Source: Chlorella sorokiniana (Eukaryota; Chlorophyta; Trebouxiophyceae; Chlorellales; Chlorellaceae). Taken from it: a DNA stretch of 64,000 nt. The position numbers were made by a program, and so were the translations under genes. Below are positions 45,773-56,452 of this stretch, piece after piece. How positions within the stretch are numbered: the first letter of the stretch is position 1; each line of letters starts with the position of its first letter. The notes beneath the pieces were generated by a model. That model was not told the DNA's origin. It saw only the letters and a list, made by a program, of their open reading frames with translations, and ran no database searches. The stretch is from positions 1,736,001 through 1,800,000 of the forward strand of contig CP084611.1 in assembly GCA_025917655.1 (NCBI GenBank), read 5' to 3'.

Positions 45773-46133
45773 AGTCGAGATTCTCTGGAGAAGCCTTCAG
45801 TACCCCGAGATGCACTGTTCTATTCCGTCAGCGGTGTCCACAGGTGTACGCGCGTCTGATCGGCTTCTCGAATGTGTGGAATGCGTTACACCCCAAGAGG
45901 CCACGATAACCAAGCCTTTCTCGTCGATCAGTGATCAGGTGCCGCGGCGGACGAGGGCAGGGAGCGCACAAGCGGCGGAAAGTCAGATGGTTTCAGCAGT
46001 CTCAAGCTGAGAGGGTGGAAACAGTTGAGCTCACGAGGAGTTGTACTGCACGGCAGAGGAACTGACCATGGGAGGGCGTCAGTAATTGAAAAGCATAGAA
46101 AAAATGCTCAAAGGATCGCATCGAATCATAGGT
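45773..46133. other. Divergent promoter region, RPN9 / FMO
   Basis: A 361-bp region between two divergent genes. No conserved frame or repeat is seen. Confidence 0.4.
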
Positions 46134-47971
46134 ATGAGGCCTTTCGGCGCTCGGGGTCGGAGCGCAGTGGTTATGTCGAGCAGACCGAAGCATACGATGT
46201 CGGTGGTGAGTTATGGCACTACGATGGGTCCATTTAGGCAGTCTGACCCCATCGACATTTGCCCAACAGGCCGTCATTGGCGCTGGCGCGGCGGGCTTGA
46301 TCACCGCACGTGAACTCCTCAAAGCTGGACATCGGCCTGTTGTTTTGGAGCAAAGTTCAGGCCTTGGCGGCATTTGGCGAAGCGATTCCAAAAGCTCTCC
46401 GTTGTACTCTCATCTTCGCACCAACTTGCCACGTGTGTGTGCTGGCGGGTTGAGGGAGTCCGCAGCTGGTCGCGGGTAGCGGCGGCCCGCCGCATGGGCA
46501 GACAAATGGGAACAAAGCGGGGGCGTCAAATGGCCAGATGGAGTTGCTGGAATTCACCTCCCCCATCTCTTTTCTTTCACTTGCAGGTGAGGTGATGGGC
46601 CTGGATGACTTCCCATTTGATTCAGCTTTCCCAGGATCAGAAGACCACCGACAGTTCCCACATCATACGGAAGTGCTGCGATACCTGGTAGCTTTTGCCG
46701 AGGCCCATGGCCTCAAGAGGTTCATCCGTTGCAATACCACGGTTGTCCAAGTGGCGCCGAATGAGACTGCTGGTGGCTGGGAGATTACAACATATGACAG
46801 CAACATGATGGAGCAGTCGTCACGATATGAGACGACTGCTTATGACGCGGTGGTTGTGGCCAGTGGGCATTACAGGACGCCGCGCATCCCGGACAACATT
46901 CCAGGGCTGGAATTGTTTCCAGGAGACGTGGTGCATTCGCGTATGTACAGACAACCAGGACCCTACAGGCAGGCTGGAATACAAGGTGGCGTTTTGCGAC
47001 GTCCTCTTCACCCACACAGCAGACCTGACCCTACCATACAGAGGCAAAAGTGTGATGATTCTGGGCGCGTCTGCTTCTGGAACGGACATTGCTGAGGAGC
47101 TGGCAAAGGAGGGCGCAAAGCACGTCTATCTTTGTGCTCGGGAGCACGAATTCGGCAGAGAAGGGCGCAGCAGCATGCCGTACTCCGGGCAGATTGTGAG
47201 GGCACCAACACTACAAGAGCTTCGCCCGGACGGCTCTGTTGTTCTGGCGGATGGGACCACCATTGGCGCTGTGGATGTCCTGCTGTTTGCGACAGGATAC
47301 ACTTACGATTTTCCGTTCTTGCGTGACAGAGTTACTGTCACTGATAACAGGGTGCTGGGTTTGTTCCAGCACGTGTTTCCACCTGCCCTTGCTCCCACAT
47401 TGGCGTTTGTGGGCCTGCCTTGGAAGGTGAGGCTGCGGTTGCCTTCCGTGGCTTGCTTTGATTGAGTGGCCAACATCACTGTCAATCAACCCTAAATGCA
47501 GGTTGTGCCATTTCCCCAGTTTCAGTTGCAAGCTCGTTGGATAGGAAAAACACTCTCGGGAGAAATCCAGCTTCCATCGGTGGAGGTGCGACACGCCACG
47601 CCGACTTTGCGTTGGCCAGCAGCAAGCGCTGACAGGTGGTTCTTCTACCACAAGCGGCGCAGGAAATGGAACGACAAGTAGCAGATTTTTATCAAAAGCT
47701 GGAAGGCTCTGACACACCAGTACGATTCACCCACCGGCTAGGCAACGAGCAGTGGAGTTACAACGCTTGGCTGGCTGCGCAGTGTGGTGAGCCGGAGTGC
47801 GCAACGTGGCGCAGAGCCATGTATGAAGCAACAGGGCAATCTAGGCAGCTGAATGGTGGGCGTTACCGCGACCTTGCCTTGCCTGGAGCGGAGCAGGCTG
47901 AGCGAATGGCACGCGAGGCAGCCGCTGCATCGTGGCAGGCACGTGTCGCATCGGCTGCGTCCAGCGCATGA
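46134..47971 (+). CDS. Flavin-containing monooxygenase (FMO)
   Basis: ATG 46134 (MRPFGARGRSAVV...HTMSV) ends at a GTGAGT donor. Exon 2 opens AVIGAGAAGLITARELLKAG, the GxGxxG FAD-binding motif, then LGGIWRSDSKSSPLYSHLRT. MGLDDFPFDSAFPGSEDHRQ and FAEAHGLKRFIRCNTTVVQV follow, then AVVVASGHYRTPRIP and LFPGDVVHS, the FMO fingerprint FxGxxxHS. A clean intron (GTATGT...CACAG) leads to LPYRGKSVMILGASASGTDI, the NADPH-binding GxSxSG. LLFATGYTYDFPFL is the ATG-containing motif. The C-terminus reads FPQFQLQARWIGKTLSGEIQ, GNEQWSYNAWLAAQCG and ends RVASAASSA at 47971. FMOs oxidise N or S atoms of small molecules; the plant GS-OX and YUCCA groups belong to the superfamily. The substrate is not predictable here. 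A nearer ATG (46197) would give only MSV before the splice. Confidence 0.88.
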
Positions 47972-48156
47972 GCGGCGTAAGATTCACCTGCATATTATCC
48001 TCTTGTTGCTTGTCATATGCATCATCCATTTCTTGAGTAATGCAGTTACATTGTGAAGCCTTGCTCACCTTGCCTTGCTGTTGACTGCCATCTCAACGCT
48101 ATTGGACGTCCCGCATGACGTGAACCCAATATTGGTCCTGCAGCTAAGAGGAAATG

Positions 48157-48717
48157 TCAGGACCAAGCTTGCGCCAACATGTCTTGCTGGACAATTGGAA
48201 CATTCTTGTGCATCTCACCGCCTGTCGCCCATAACAATCTGGTTGACACCACTGAGCATGAGCTTCTGGCTTGCAACGGGCACCCCGTCACTGCCTCCAG
48301 CTTCTCCTTGATCTCATCCTTGCTGGCATTGACCTCTATGTCTATGGTGACCTCCTGGCCACAGGGCAGATGGTTGGTGATGATTTTCACCTTCACAGGC
48401 TTGCCGCCAAGGAGGCGAGACGTTTGATGCAGAGTGCAGCCCTGGTGGAGGCCGCACTGTGATAGGCTGTCCGAGTCCTCGAGCTTACGCCCGCCATACA
48501 CAAAGTATTGGTGTCTGGAAGGAATTCCATTCTTCGCCTGCAGTAGGGGCGCGAGAATGAAAAGAGGGTGAGCCATCGAGTCGGCACAGTGGTCTCAGAA
48601 GCAGCATCCCTCGCTTATGCTCGCCTCCAATTTATGCTTGATATCAGACACAGTTTCCGAAGCAGATGCTGCGACGGTAAGTGTCCTGCCGGTAATTGAC
48701 CGCACAAAGAGCTGCAT
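48157..48717 (-). CDS. Ubiquitin-like protein with two diverged Ub folds
   Basis: MQLFVRSITGRTLTVAAS (ATG 48717) then ETVSDIKHKLEA spliced to KNGIPSRHQYFVYGGRKLED and SLSQCGLHQGCTLH. This aligns along its length with ubiquitin (MQIFVKTLTGKT..., [32 protein letters not shown]). It ends SRLLGGKPVKVKI, where LLGG sits at the ubiquitin RLRGG position. A second, weaker fold follows: EVTIDIEVNASKDEIKEKLE. It may be a diverged polyubiquitin or a UBL adaptor. The Ub surface Lys residues are mostly replaced. The intron appears to use a GC donor (GAG|GCGAGC at 48624). The 3' end after KLEAVTG is not resolved; 48157 is the end of the open frame. An in-frame upstream extension ending APPGG is open but lacks support. 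Confidence 0.6.
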
Positions 48718-49640
48718 GCCTCCCGGCGGTGCTTCAGACCCGTGGTCAAGCGAAAAAACACCGGAAACCCCCACCGAGGTTATGCTCGAGTCTAACGGGC
48801 GGAAAGCGGTGACTGCTCCGACTCTTCGTCTGCCCGCAGCCAGGTCAGCGATGCTAGCGCGCTTGAACCCCTCGGCGCTGACAGGGTAATGGCAGCAGCC
48901 CTCGAGCGCCGCTTGCAATCTGCATACTGGGCGCACGCGCCTGCAGCAGTGCTTCCAGTCAGTGCGTGGTGCCCGCCTCTCTCCCAACAGCTACGTTTTG
49001 CCGCTGTAATCGGATGGCATGGCGGCAATCCCTCGGGCGGCGGCGCACGGGGTCGCACTGGGGAGCCAAAGAACAAGGACGATTTGAAGGACTGGCAGCT
49101 TGGGAGCGGCTGTGCCCGCACTGCCCGCAGCTTGGTTGCCCTGGCGGGGGTTGAACACACGGTGCAACACATGTGCTTCGACTGCCCCCGTACATAGCCG
49201 CTCGACGCAGCCAGCCCTTAGTTTCATTTCAACATGCGCCCCTCACGCCATGCCAAGTTCGCCGCCGACTTCTTTCGCATCCACCAACCTGCAATCAGTC
49301 CCCCTGAACCTGACTTGACTTGTGACCAATGACCACCCACAAGGCCCCGCTCACATCGACTGGGGTCAGTTTTGCCCATCAATCTGGGATGGATGAGGTC
49401 TGCACCATGTGGGACGTAACAGATGTAATAGCATGCTGACGCTGCTCGGATGCATGGCGGCCAGCAAGGAGTAGCTTGTAGTGATGCAGTGGCCCACCAG
49501 GCAGGAAGCCCACGTCGCTGAGCTTGGGGCGGCCGCAGGACACGGCAGCCGGACAGCAGCAGCTGCAGCAGGTGGCTGCACCCTGAACCCAAAAACCCTA
49601 ACAGATACTCTATGCTCTTGCTATTGATAGAGCGTAAGGC
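48718..49640. other. Region between ubiquitin-like gene and NEK kinase 3' end
   Basis: Several frames stay open here (for example plus 48889-49197), but their composition is Arg/Ala/Cys-rich and none resembles a known family. I see nothing I can support as a gene. The part near 48718-48900 is likely the 5' UTR or promoter of the ubiquitin-like gene. Confidence 0.4.
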
Positions 49641-51826
49641 CTACAGTTTAAATTCTTCAGCGCATTCAGCAGAAACTGCACGCCTTTTCAGCTGCCCCTC
49701 TTCGAGCTCTATCTGTGCCGTTGGCAGTGCTGAGCACCACTTGGTGGCAGGGAGCATGTTGACTGCCACGCATTCTAATGCGCCTGCCTTGACTTGGCAG
49801 ACTGCGTCAAGCTGTTGCTTGTCCACTTCGTCATCCAGGTTGTAGGAATCTAGTGATTGAAAGTAGGATGCCTTACGTGCCTCAACGGTGTGCTGCACAT
49901 GTCGCCTGTAGCCAATCATGGCCTGCCGCATGTACGGCAGACAGAGAAGCTGCAGAAGAGGGCGGTGGTGTGTATGTGGGTGAGGTGGGGGGGCGGCGGG
50001 GGGCAACGCCGCGTGGGTGGCCAGGGCGGCGTTTAAAGTCTAATGAAGAGGAGGCTAGCAGGACAAAGAGATTGACCTCAGAGATGCTTGGTCGTTGGTT
50101 TGGCTTCCTTCTCAGCAGCAGCGCCACCAGCTGGTGCAGCTCGCTGCTGTAACAACCTGGCAGGGGCTGGTAGGCGCCCGAAGTATCTTGACCGCGATTG
50201 CTGTGCATACAGGTTGGAAAGGACATCAGCCTAAAGAACAACAGATGAGGCAAGGGTAGGGACAGACTACCTGGCACGGAGTTCCCGAGAACGGCCTCTG
50301 CAGCGATGCAAGCTCATACAGGACACATCCTGCCGACCACACGTCTGATTTCTCATTGTACGGTTTATCCTGCATAACTGTGAGATACATGCTGGGCCCT
50401 TGGAACGGAATCGACCCAGAACCCTAAGCTGTGTAATCACGCTTCTCCAACCGTGCCAACCCACCTCAACGATCTCCGGGCTCAGATAAAACGGTGTTCC
50501 AACCACTGTCTTGGCATGGCTTTTCCCTGGAGGCAGCGCCTTGCTGATGCCAAAATCGCCCAGGGCCAGCATGCCATGCCGACGCAAAAAAATGCTGCAA
50601 CAAAAACAAAAAACAAAAATCACAACACCGGAACATGAACAAAGAAACTACAGCTGCAAGAGCAATCGAACCGTACTTGGAGCACTTAACGTCCCGGTGG
50701 ATGATGCCACGACTGTGCACATAATGCAGTGCCAGACAGAGCTGCACAAACAAGTGCATCACCTCCTCCTCGCTCAGCAGGGACCCTTTCCGACCCTTAA
50801 TGAGCCTGTCAAGGTCGCCCTCCTGGAATATGCATGAACAAATATGCATGAACAATTGCATTTTGATAGCTAATGGAATGCGTAGATAACCAACGCCGCC
50901 CTGACCTCAGCATACTCAGTCACAATGTAGTCACTTGGGCCACCGTGAAAGAAATCTAAAAGTGAATCAATACCATTACAATTTAACAATAATGAGCATA
51001 ATTTAATGGAGCAGCAAAGCCTCCACTCACCTAAATATCTGACAACGTTGATGTGCTGCAAGCTGGACAACATGGACACCTCGTCTTGTGCCTGCATCAA
51101 GGGCCAGCCGCAAAATGGAACTAAGAAGCCGCGCGTGTGGCTGGCAAAGGATGACAAGTGGGCCGGCGACAGCTTAATGGCTGGGGCAGAGGGCATGTTG
51201 TTCAACTGAGCAGTGCGGGCATGCAAACCACACACACAACCTCCCTGCCCCCACACATCCCATCACCATTTGCCTCTCAGCATGCCCCATCCGCTGCGTG
51301 TCCAAAACTTTGATGCACACCAGGGACTGGTCCGCGCGCCGCCGTGCTTTCCAGGCAGCCCCAAACGCCCCACGCCCAATTTCACTCAGCAGCTGATACT
51401 CGGCCAGCAAGTCTGCCTCATCCTTGAATACCCCCGGAGCTTCATTGCCACGGGGACAGCGTCATCAGACATCACCATGCTCGGCCGCACGTGCTGGCTG
51501 CTCCGTGCATGGCTGGCACGCTGCTCGCTGGCTGCCGCCTCCTCCATCTCCTGCTGCACGTCCGCTGCCAGCATCTGCCAGGCTGTCAAGGATCCCATGG
51601 ATCGTGATGCAAAGTGAGGCAGAGGACTGAGCAAATCTTGGCCCTCGCAGCCTGCATTCAGCTCGCTCTCTTGCAACGCACACCCGCGGTGCCTGCCGCC
51701 GTCCTCCTCATCAGCGTCTGACCCGGGATCTCCTGTTGGATTGCTCCCAGCCGACGATTGTGCACCGAATACGGCACAACAAGACGACAACAAGCAGAAA
51801 GGCCGAGTCCTTCTGCCGCCCGCCAT
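49641..51826 (-). CDS. NEK-family Ser/Thr kinase
   Basis: ATG 51826 (MAGGRRTRPFCLLSSCCAVF) opens a disordered N-terminus with an acidic patch (DADEEDGG) and a helix (SLTAWQMLAADVQQEMEEAA). The kinase domain begins DEADLLAEYQLLSEIGRGAF and VCIKVLDTQRM (Gly loop and VIK Lys). Exons follow: EVSMLSSLQHINVVRYLG, YIVTEYAE, GDLDRLIKGRKGSLLSEEEV, HYVHSRGIIHRDVKCS (HRD), LGDFGISKALPPGKSHAKTV (DFG) and GTPFYLSPEIVE, then LVALLLRRKPNQRPSISEV. After the domain comes AMIGYRRHVQHTVEARKASY and an end at 49641 (AECAEEFKL). NEK kinases act in mitosis and cilia. The N-terminal exon and the kinase domain are in different frames either side of a CCCCC run (51431-51435). It is divergent from ABCI12 (207 bp). Confidence 0.85.
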
Positions 51827-52033
51827 TCGATTTGATAACCAAACGTTTGACTTGTGTATTAGGGGGTTGAAAAGCAAGTTTATGAGCTATTTGGGATCCC
51901 TATTGAATGACACTTGTTGGCAGGCAGTACAACAAGATGAACGAAAGATGAACGTTACAGAATGAACGTTACGTGAATTCAAAAACAGCGTTTGGTTCCT
52001 AAACGGTGTTTACGAGTAACGAAGGGGCCGAGT

Positions 52034-53436
52034 ATGCAATTATCGACCGGCAGTGGTGCTCACTCGGCCGTCCTCACCCGGCGGTGGAGCATTTGCCAGC
52101 TCATTGATAAACGGAGCAGAACCTCCTTTCGGCATCAGCGAGTCACCACACGGTGCACGTCAACATCGTCGGGTGAGCACAAGCTTGTGTCCTGTCCCCA
52201 CCCAATTGGTTGAATGTCTATATAATTCGAAGGAAATTATTGCTGCCGGTGCAAGGGTCGTATAATGTTTGCCTCTTGTGCAGGCTGGACTGGGAAGCGT
52301 AGCATTGATATTGGTGCCAGCATACTGTCCTCTATCCTGAGCCTGTCCTCAACTCCCTACAGGCAAACCCATCTGCGTACTGCCGGTTACACCCCCACTC
52401 AGGCTAAGTCGGTGCTCCCCCGCTGCAGTTCGTATGTACCCACGCCCAGACTATTCTTGCATTCAATCAGCGCGGAACTCAAGCAGCTATGGATGGTGGC
52501 GTCGCTGCTCATTATGGCACGTGCTGCCCCTGTTGTGCGCCTTGTGGTGGCGGGCGTTCTTGTAGCAGCCAGCGCGGCGGCACTGCCACGGCGGCTGTGG
52601 CAGCCGCAGTTGTTACGCCTCGGAGGCCTATCCGCAGTTATTTTCTTTTTCACACTGATAGGTAAGCTCGGCAAATGTTTGGTTAGACAGCTGCACTGCG
52701 CTGCCTCCGGTCAGGCGTCAATGCAGGATGCATGCATGCTCGCTCCGCAGGTGGCGAGGTTGCTCCAGTGCTCAGCGACAGATCAATCGCAGCCACTGCA
52801 GCAGTAGAATCCCTTGCTGACGGCCTGCCCGCGAGCATGGTTGCACTGGGGCGCCAGCTTACCACTACGTGCTGCTGCACCTGGGCTGGATCACGGTCAC
52901 GAAGCGCAGCCTCAATCTGGCTTTGGCCATCTCTGGCCTCAGCTTCGTAGCGCTGCAGTCAGCGAGCCTCTGCCTTGTCACCACCACACCGGAAGACATG
53001 GCACAGGCGCTGGGACGCACGTTGCGCCCGCTGGGCATTCTGGGCCTGCCAGTCAAGGAGCTAGTGCTTACCGCGCTCTTGGCGCTGCGATTCATGGCCA
53101 CCGTGAGTGCGGATCTTGCTTGTTGTCAGCCAACAAGAAATTAGGCATCAGTTTGTTGTATGTGGCGTGTTTCCTGTGCAGGTGTTTGAAGAGTGTCGCA
53201 ACCTTTGCCTGGGGCTGGCAAGCCGTGGGGTCAATTGGCGTCAGCAAGGGCTGCGTGGCACCCTGGCCATCTGCATTGGCCTAAGCACCAAACTCTTTGC
53301 CAACCTGATGACGCGGTGTGACAACATTGCCGTGGCCATGACAGCCCGCGGCTTCCAAGGGCCTGAGCGGCATGTTCTGCATAACATAGTAGCATGGGAG
53401 GCCACACAGCGTGGTGCAACCTTGCAATGTCTGTAA
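52034..53436 (+). CDS. ABCI12: ABCI12-like EcfT/CbiQ transmembrane transporter, plastid
   Basis: Exon 1 from ATG 52034 (MQLSTGSGAHSAVLTRRWSI) is a likely chloroplast transit peptide. Exon 2 starts GWTGKRSIDIGASILSSILS and reads PTPRLFLHSISAELKQLWMV, the conserved EcfT start, into hydrophobic segments ARAAPVVRLVVAGVLVAASA and LLRLGGLSAVIFFFTLIG. Then come YHYVLLHLGWITVTKRSLNL and ALAISGLSFVALQSASLCLV, TTPEDMAQALGRTLRPLG and LPVKELVLTALLALRFMATV. The last exon gives FEECRNLCLGLASRGVNWRQ and AVAMTARGFQGP, the EcfT Ala-Arg-Gly coupling motif, ending at 53436. Plant ABCI12 is the plastid membrane subunit of an ECF-like importer whose substrate is unsettled. The frame slips at a GGGG run, 52848-52851. 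Confidence 0.85.
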
Positions 53437-53647
53437 GTGTTCTCTTCACTTGCTTACTGGTCGCCCGCCTGGCGGCTCCTGGCAGCGGCACCCACAGTTT
53501 GGCATGCTTCTGGCGGTCTGCACAGCGCATCAACTTATCACACATCGCACAAATCCTCCACTTTGTTGAAAACGTCCAGCTCTTGCAGCTTGAGCAGCTC
53601 ACCAGTGCAGCTTGCGAGCGGAGTGCCCCCGTCAAGGAGGCTCCGGC

Positions 53648-55720
53648 ATGCAGCAAAGGAAGCCTGAGCCCTTGGAGGGGCATCCCAAGTATCAAAAAGT
53701 GATAAGGGAGCAGACCCTCTGGGCAGGGCTTGCTCGCGCCTTCATCTCGGCGACGCCTGCTCACAACATACACTGATGAAGCTCACTGCCCGCAACTCGC
53801 ACCCACCTGCTTTGGGCCCACAGATCAAAGACCTGAACAGCGGCACCTTTGGCTTCGTGCAACTGGCTTTAGACCGCACCACAGGCCGCAACGTAGCAAT
53901 CAAGTTCATCGAGCGGGGCGACAAGGTATTCGCTGCTAGCGGGGTTGGGGTCTGCAGTCTCTGGCCTGTTTGCTGGGTTGTGTATGTCTTGGTTATGCCC
54001 AGGTCTCTGTCAGTGACGCTCGGGAGTAGATTCTGGTAACATCAGCGTTGCCCAATCTCTGGCTGTGGCAGCCAGTGCTGACCTGCGGTTGAACGCCGAC
54101 ACGCTACGTTTTATGATGACAGCAAAATGTCACCCTCATCTCAACATGTCTGATGCAGGTCACAAAGTATGTGGAGCGAGAAATCGTAAACCATCGGCAG
54201 CTGATCCATCCGCACATCATCCAATTCAAAGAGGTGAGCCTAGAAGAAGAATGAGAAGGAGTACGACACACAGGGGTGAAGATGATGACTGCCGCACTTG
54301 CAATCCTGCCTTTGACCGTGTCCTCTGTGTATTCACGCAGGTTTTCCTCACCTCACAGCACCTCAGCATTGCAATGGAGTACGCAGCTGGTGGTGACATG
54401 TTCGAGTACGTGGTGCGAAAAGGCGGGCTCCGCGAGAGCGAAGCACGATGGTTCTTCCAGCAGCTCATTGTGGCAGTTGACTACATCCACAGGATGGTAT
54501 GAGTGGGCTGTTGTTTACATGCTCAACTTGAGGAGCGGTGTGTGCATCACGATCACTTGTCGCTTGTTGTGCTTTCTAGGGTGTGGCCAATAGGGACATC
54601 AAGCTGGAGAACACACTGCTGGATGGCAGCCCTCGGCCCCTGATCAAGGTGAACCTCTCAGTCTTATTTCCAGCCGCTGCGTGCAACTCTAGAACCTGCT
54701 CAATGCCCGTGCCAGCGTGCAGATTTGCGACTTTGGGTACTCGAAGCACGAAAAGTACCAGAGCGCGCCTGGCAGCCGAGTCGGGACGCCAGCATACTTG
54801 GCGCCAGAAGTGATCATGACCACCAAGGGCAAGACCTATGATGGCAAGGTGGGAAGCGGCGCCCTCGGATGTTGGCAGCTTGCTTCAAGTACTCACGTCT
54901 CATTTGCAATGCAGGTGGCCGACATCTGGTCTTGTGGGGTCATGCTGTACGTCATGCTGGTAGGTGCATATCCCTTTGAGCGGCCAGAGGACAAGCACGA
55001 CAATCAGAAGCTGCAGAAGATGATCCAGGTAGGTCAGGAAACGATGGCCAAGGAAGCAATGAGCTCTCCTCACGAACGTATTAGGTGTCGTATGCAGCGG
55101 ATATTACGTGTGGAGTACGACTGGCCGCCGCACATAAAGCTCAGCTCTGAGTGTCGAGATCTTATGGCGCGCATCCTGGTGGCAGGCAAGCGAACTGGGA
55201 TAGGCATGCGGCCATAGTTCTGCGCTGCTTTAAGGGCCTGCTCTGTGTATAATGCAGACCCTGCCAAGCGCATCACCATTCACGAGATTCAAGACCATCC
55301 ATGGTATATGAAGGATTTGCCGCCAGGAGTTAAGGAAATGAATGACAACATGCGCATGCCGCCTACAGGCAGCCAGGTGAGTCAGCTTAGGACGCGCCAG
55401 GATTCCACTGAGGCTGATTCGCTGAGGATAGCAACAAGTGGTGAGCTGCGGAGCTTTGCAAACCTCCTGCCCTTCACGTGCTGGCCCTTTGCAGTCGGAG
55501 GCCGACATCCGAGCGGTGGTGCAAGAAGCACAGAAGAGCAGTGTCACAAATCCGCCAGGCTGGGAGGTGCGCCTGCGCATGCAGGCATGGTGACATGCCA
55601 TTCATCTTGTCCTCCAACCGGCATTCATGTCGGCATTCATGGTTGCAGGACGACTACATCGACGACACCATGGACGCGGAGAACTATGAAAGCTCATTTG
55701 ACGAGTGGGGCGGCAGCTGA
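53648..55720 (+). CDS. SnRK2-type Ser/Thr kinase 3
   Basis: Exon 1 (ATG 53648) is MQQRKPEPLEGHPKYQK, the same HPRY/HPKYQ start as kinases 1 and 2 and with an intron at the same place. Exon 2 reads IKDLNSGTFGFVQLALDRTT then NVAIKFIERGDK. VTKYVEREIVNHRQLIHPHI and FLTSQHLSIAMEYAAGGDMF follow, then ANRDIKLENTLLDGSPRPLI (catalytic loop, about 54584) and ICDFGYSKHEKYQSAPGSRV with GTPAYLAPEV (activation segment). DIWSCGVMLYVMLVGAYPFE and RILRVEYDWPPHIKLSSECR lead to TIHEIQDHPWYMKDLPPGVK. The tail has RAVVQEAQKSSVTNPPGW and the acidic end DDYIDDTMDAENYESSFDEW, stop at 55718-55720. The acidic C-terminus is like that of plant OST1-type SnRK2s. All exons are in frame. Confidence 0.9.
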
Positions 55721-56072
55721 TAAGCAGAAAACTAACTCAATCCAACATGTGCTTTTAAACTCACATTTTAAACTCACACACTCGATCTAGCTCAAAGCGA
55801 CGAGGGAGACGCCTGTCTCAACTCCCACAGAACATTCAGCGACCAGCCCCAGCAGCTCCCCCAAGTCCTCCTCACACTCTGCCACCCCACCAGCGGGCGC
55901 CTGGCTTGCGCCGCCCACGGTTGGCCCCCAGACTCAGTTGATAGAGCGGGCTGACGTGTGAGCCTGCGTGGCAGGGCCAGCAGCAGCTATCTGCCAAAGA
56001 CAGTTTCTTTCTTTGAAGCTCCTTCTTCTTGTTACTCAGCCTTCTCATGCTAGATCTGTTATGCACTAATGA

Positions 56073-56169
56073 ATGGTTGGGGAGTTGGCTGGCTATTCCA
56101 GGCACCTCCATCCACCTCAATTGGCTGTTGTTGAGGCTGCCTGCTCTCTCTTCCTCCCTCCCCAACCAT
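56073..56169 (-). mobile_element. MITE-like element, copy B of the 84-bp repeat
   Basis: The copy B core (56079-56162) is nearly identical to the reverse complement of 41598-41681. Here it sits inside a perfect 12-bp inverted repeat, ATGGTTGGGGAG at 56073-56084 and CTCCCCAACCAT at 56158-56169, giving a 97-bp non-coding unit. This is the form of a short DNA-transposon derivative. I see no clear target-site duplication. Confidence 0.5.
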
Positions 56170-56171
56170 CC

Positions 56172-56196
56172 AGTTGTCTTGCCGAGCAAGACAACT
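56172..56196. other. Perfect 10-bp stem, 5-nt loop hairpin
   Basis: AGTTGTCTTG, then CCGAG, then CAAGACAACT. It is placed two bases after the MITE-like unit and between two convergent genes. It could be part of a larger element or an RNA 3'-end structure. Confidence 0.6.
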
Positions 56197-56452
56197 GCCA
56201 TCACCCAACTCCCCTGCGTGGGCTGCCTATGCAGGGAGGCGCTGCTCTGACAGACGCCTTGCACGAGTTCAGCAGCCGCCAGCGGGGACCCTCATATTCG
56301 TTCATGACGTTCCCTTTCGTCTCTCTCGCTGTGAAATGTACCGCAATAGGTTGCAGCCATTCGAAAAAGCACCAGAAACAACTGCACAAGAACGCAGCCA
56401 GACAGAATAACAATAAAATGCAGCCTGCCCTGCCCCTTGAATCTCAGGATGC

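Larger units (their letters stand above)
55721..56452. other. Convergent region between SnRK2-3 and HUS1, with repeat copy B
   Basis: This 732-bp region between two gene 3' ends holds copy B of the dispersed repeat and an adjacent perfect hairpin. An open minus frame (55872-56264) overlaps the repeat and does not resemble a protein family. Confidence 0.5.

Noticed and set aside
48889-49197. Plus-strand 102-codon frame near the ubiquitin-like gene
   Set aside because: No splice context or family motif; overlaps the 5' side of a minus-strand gene.
55872-56264. Minus-strand open frame of 130 codons sharing peptide with a plus frame at 41599-41680
   Set aside because: The shared peptide is just the translation of the 84-bp non-coding repeat; the two frames share nothing outside it.
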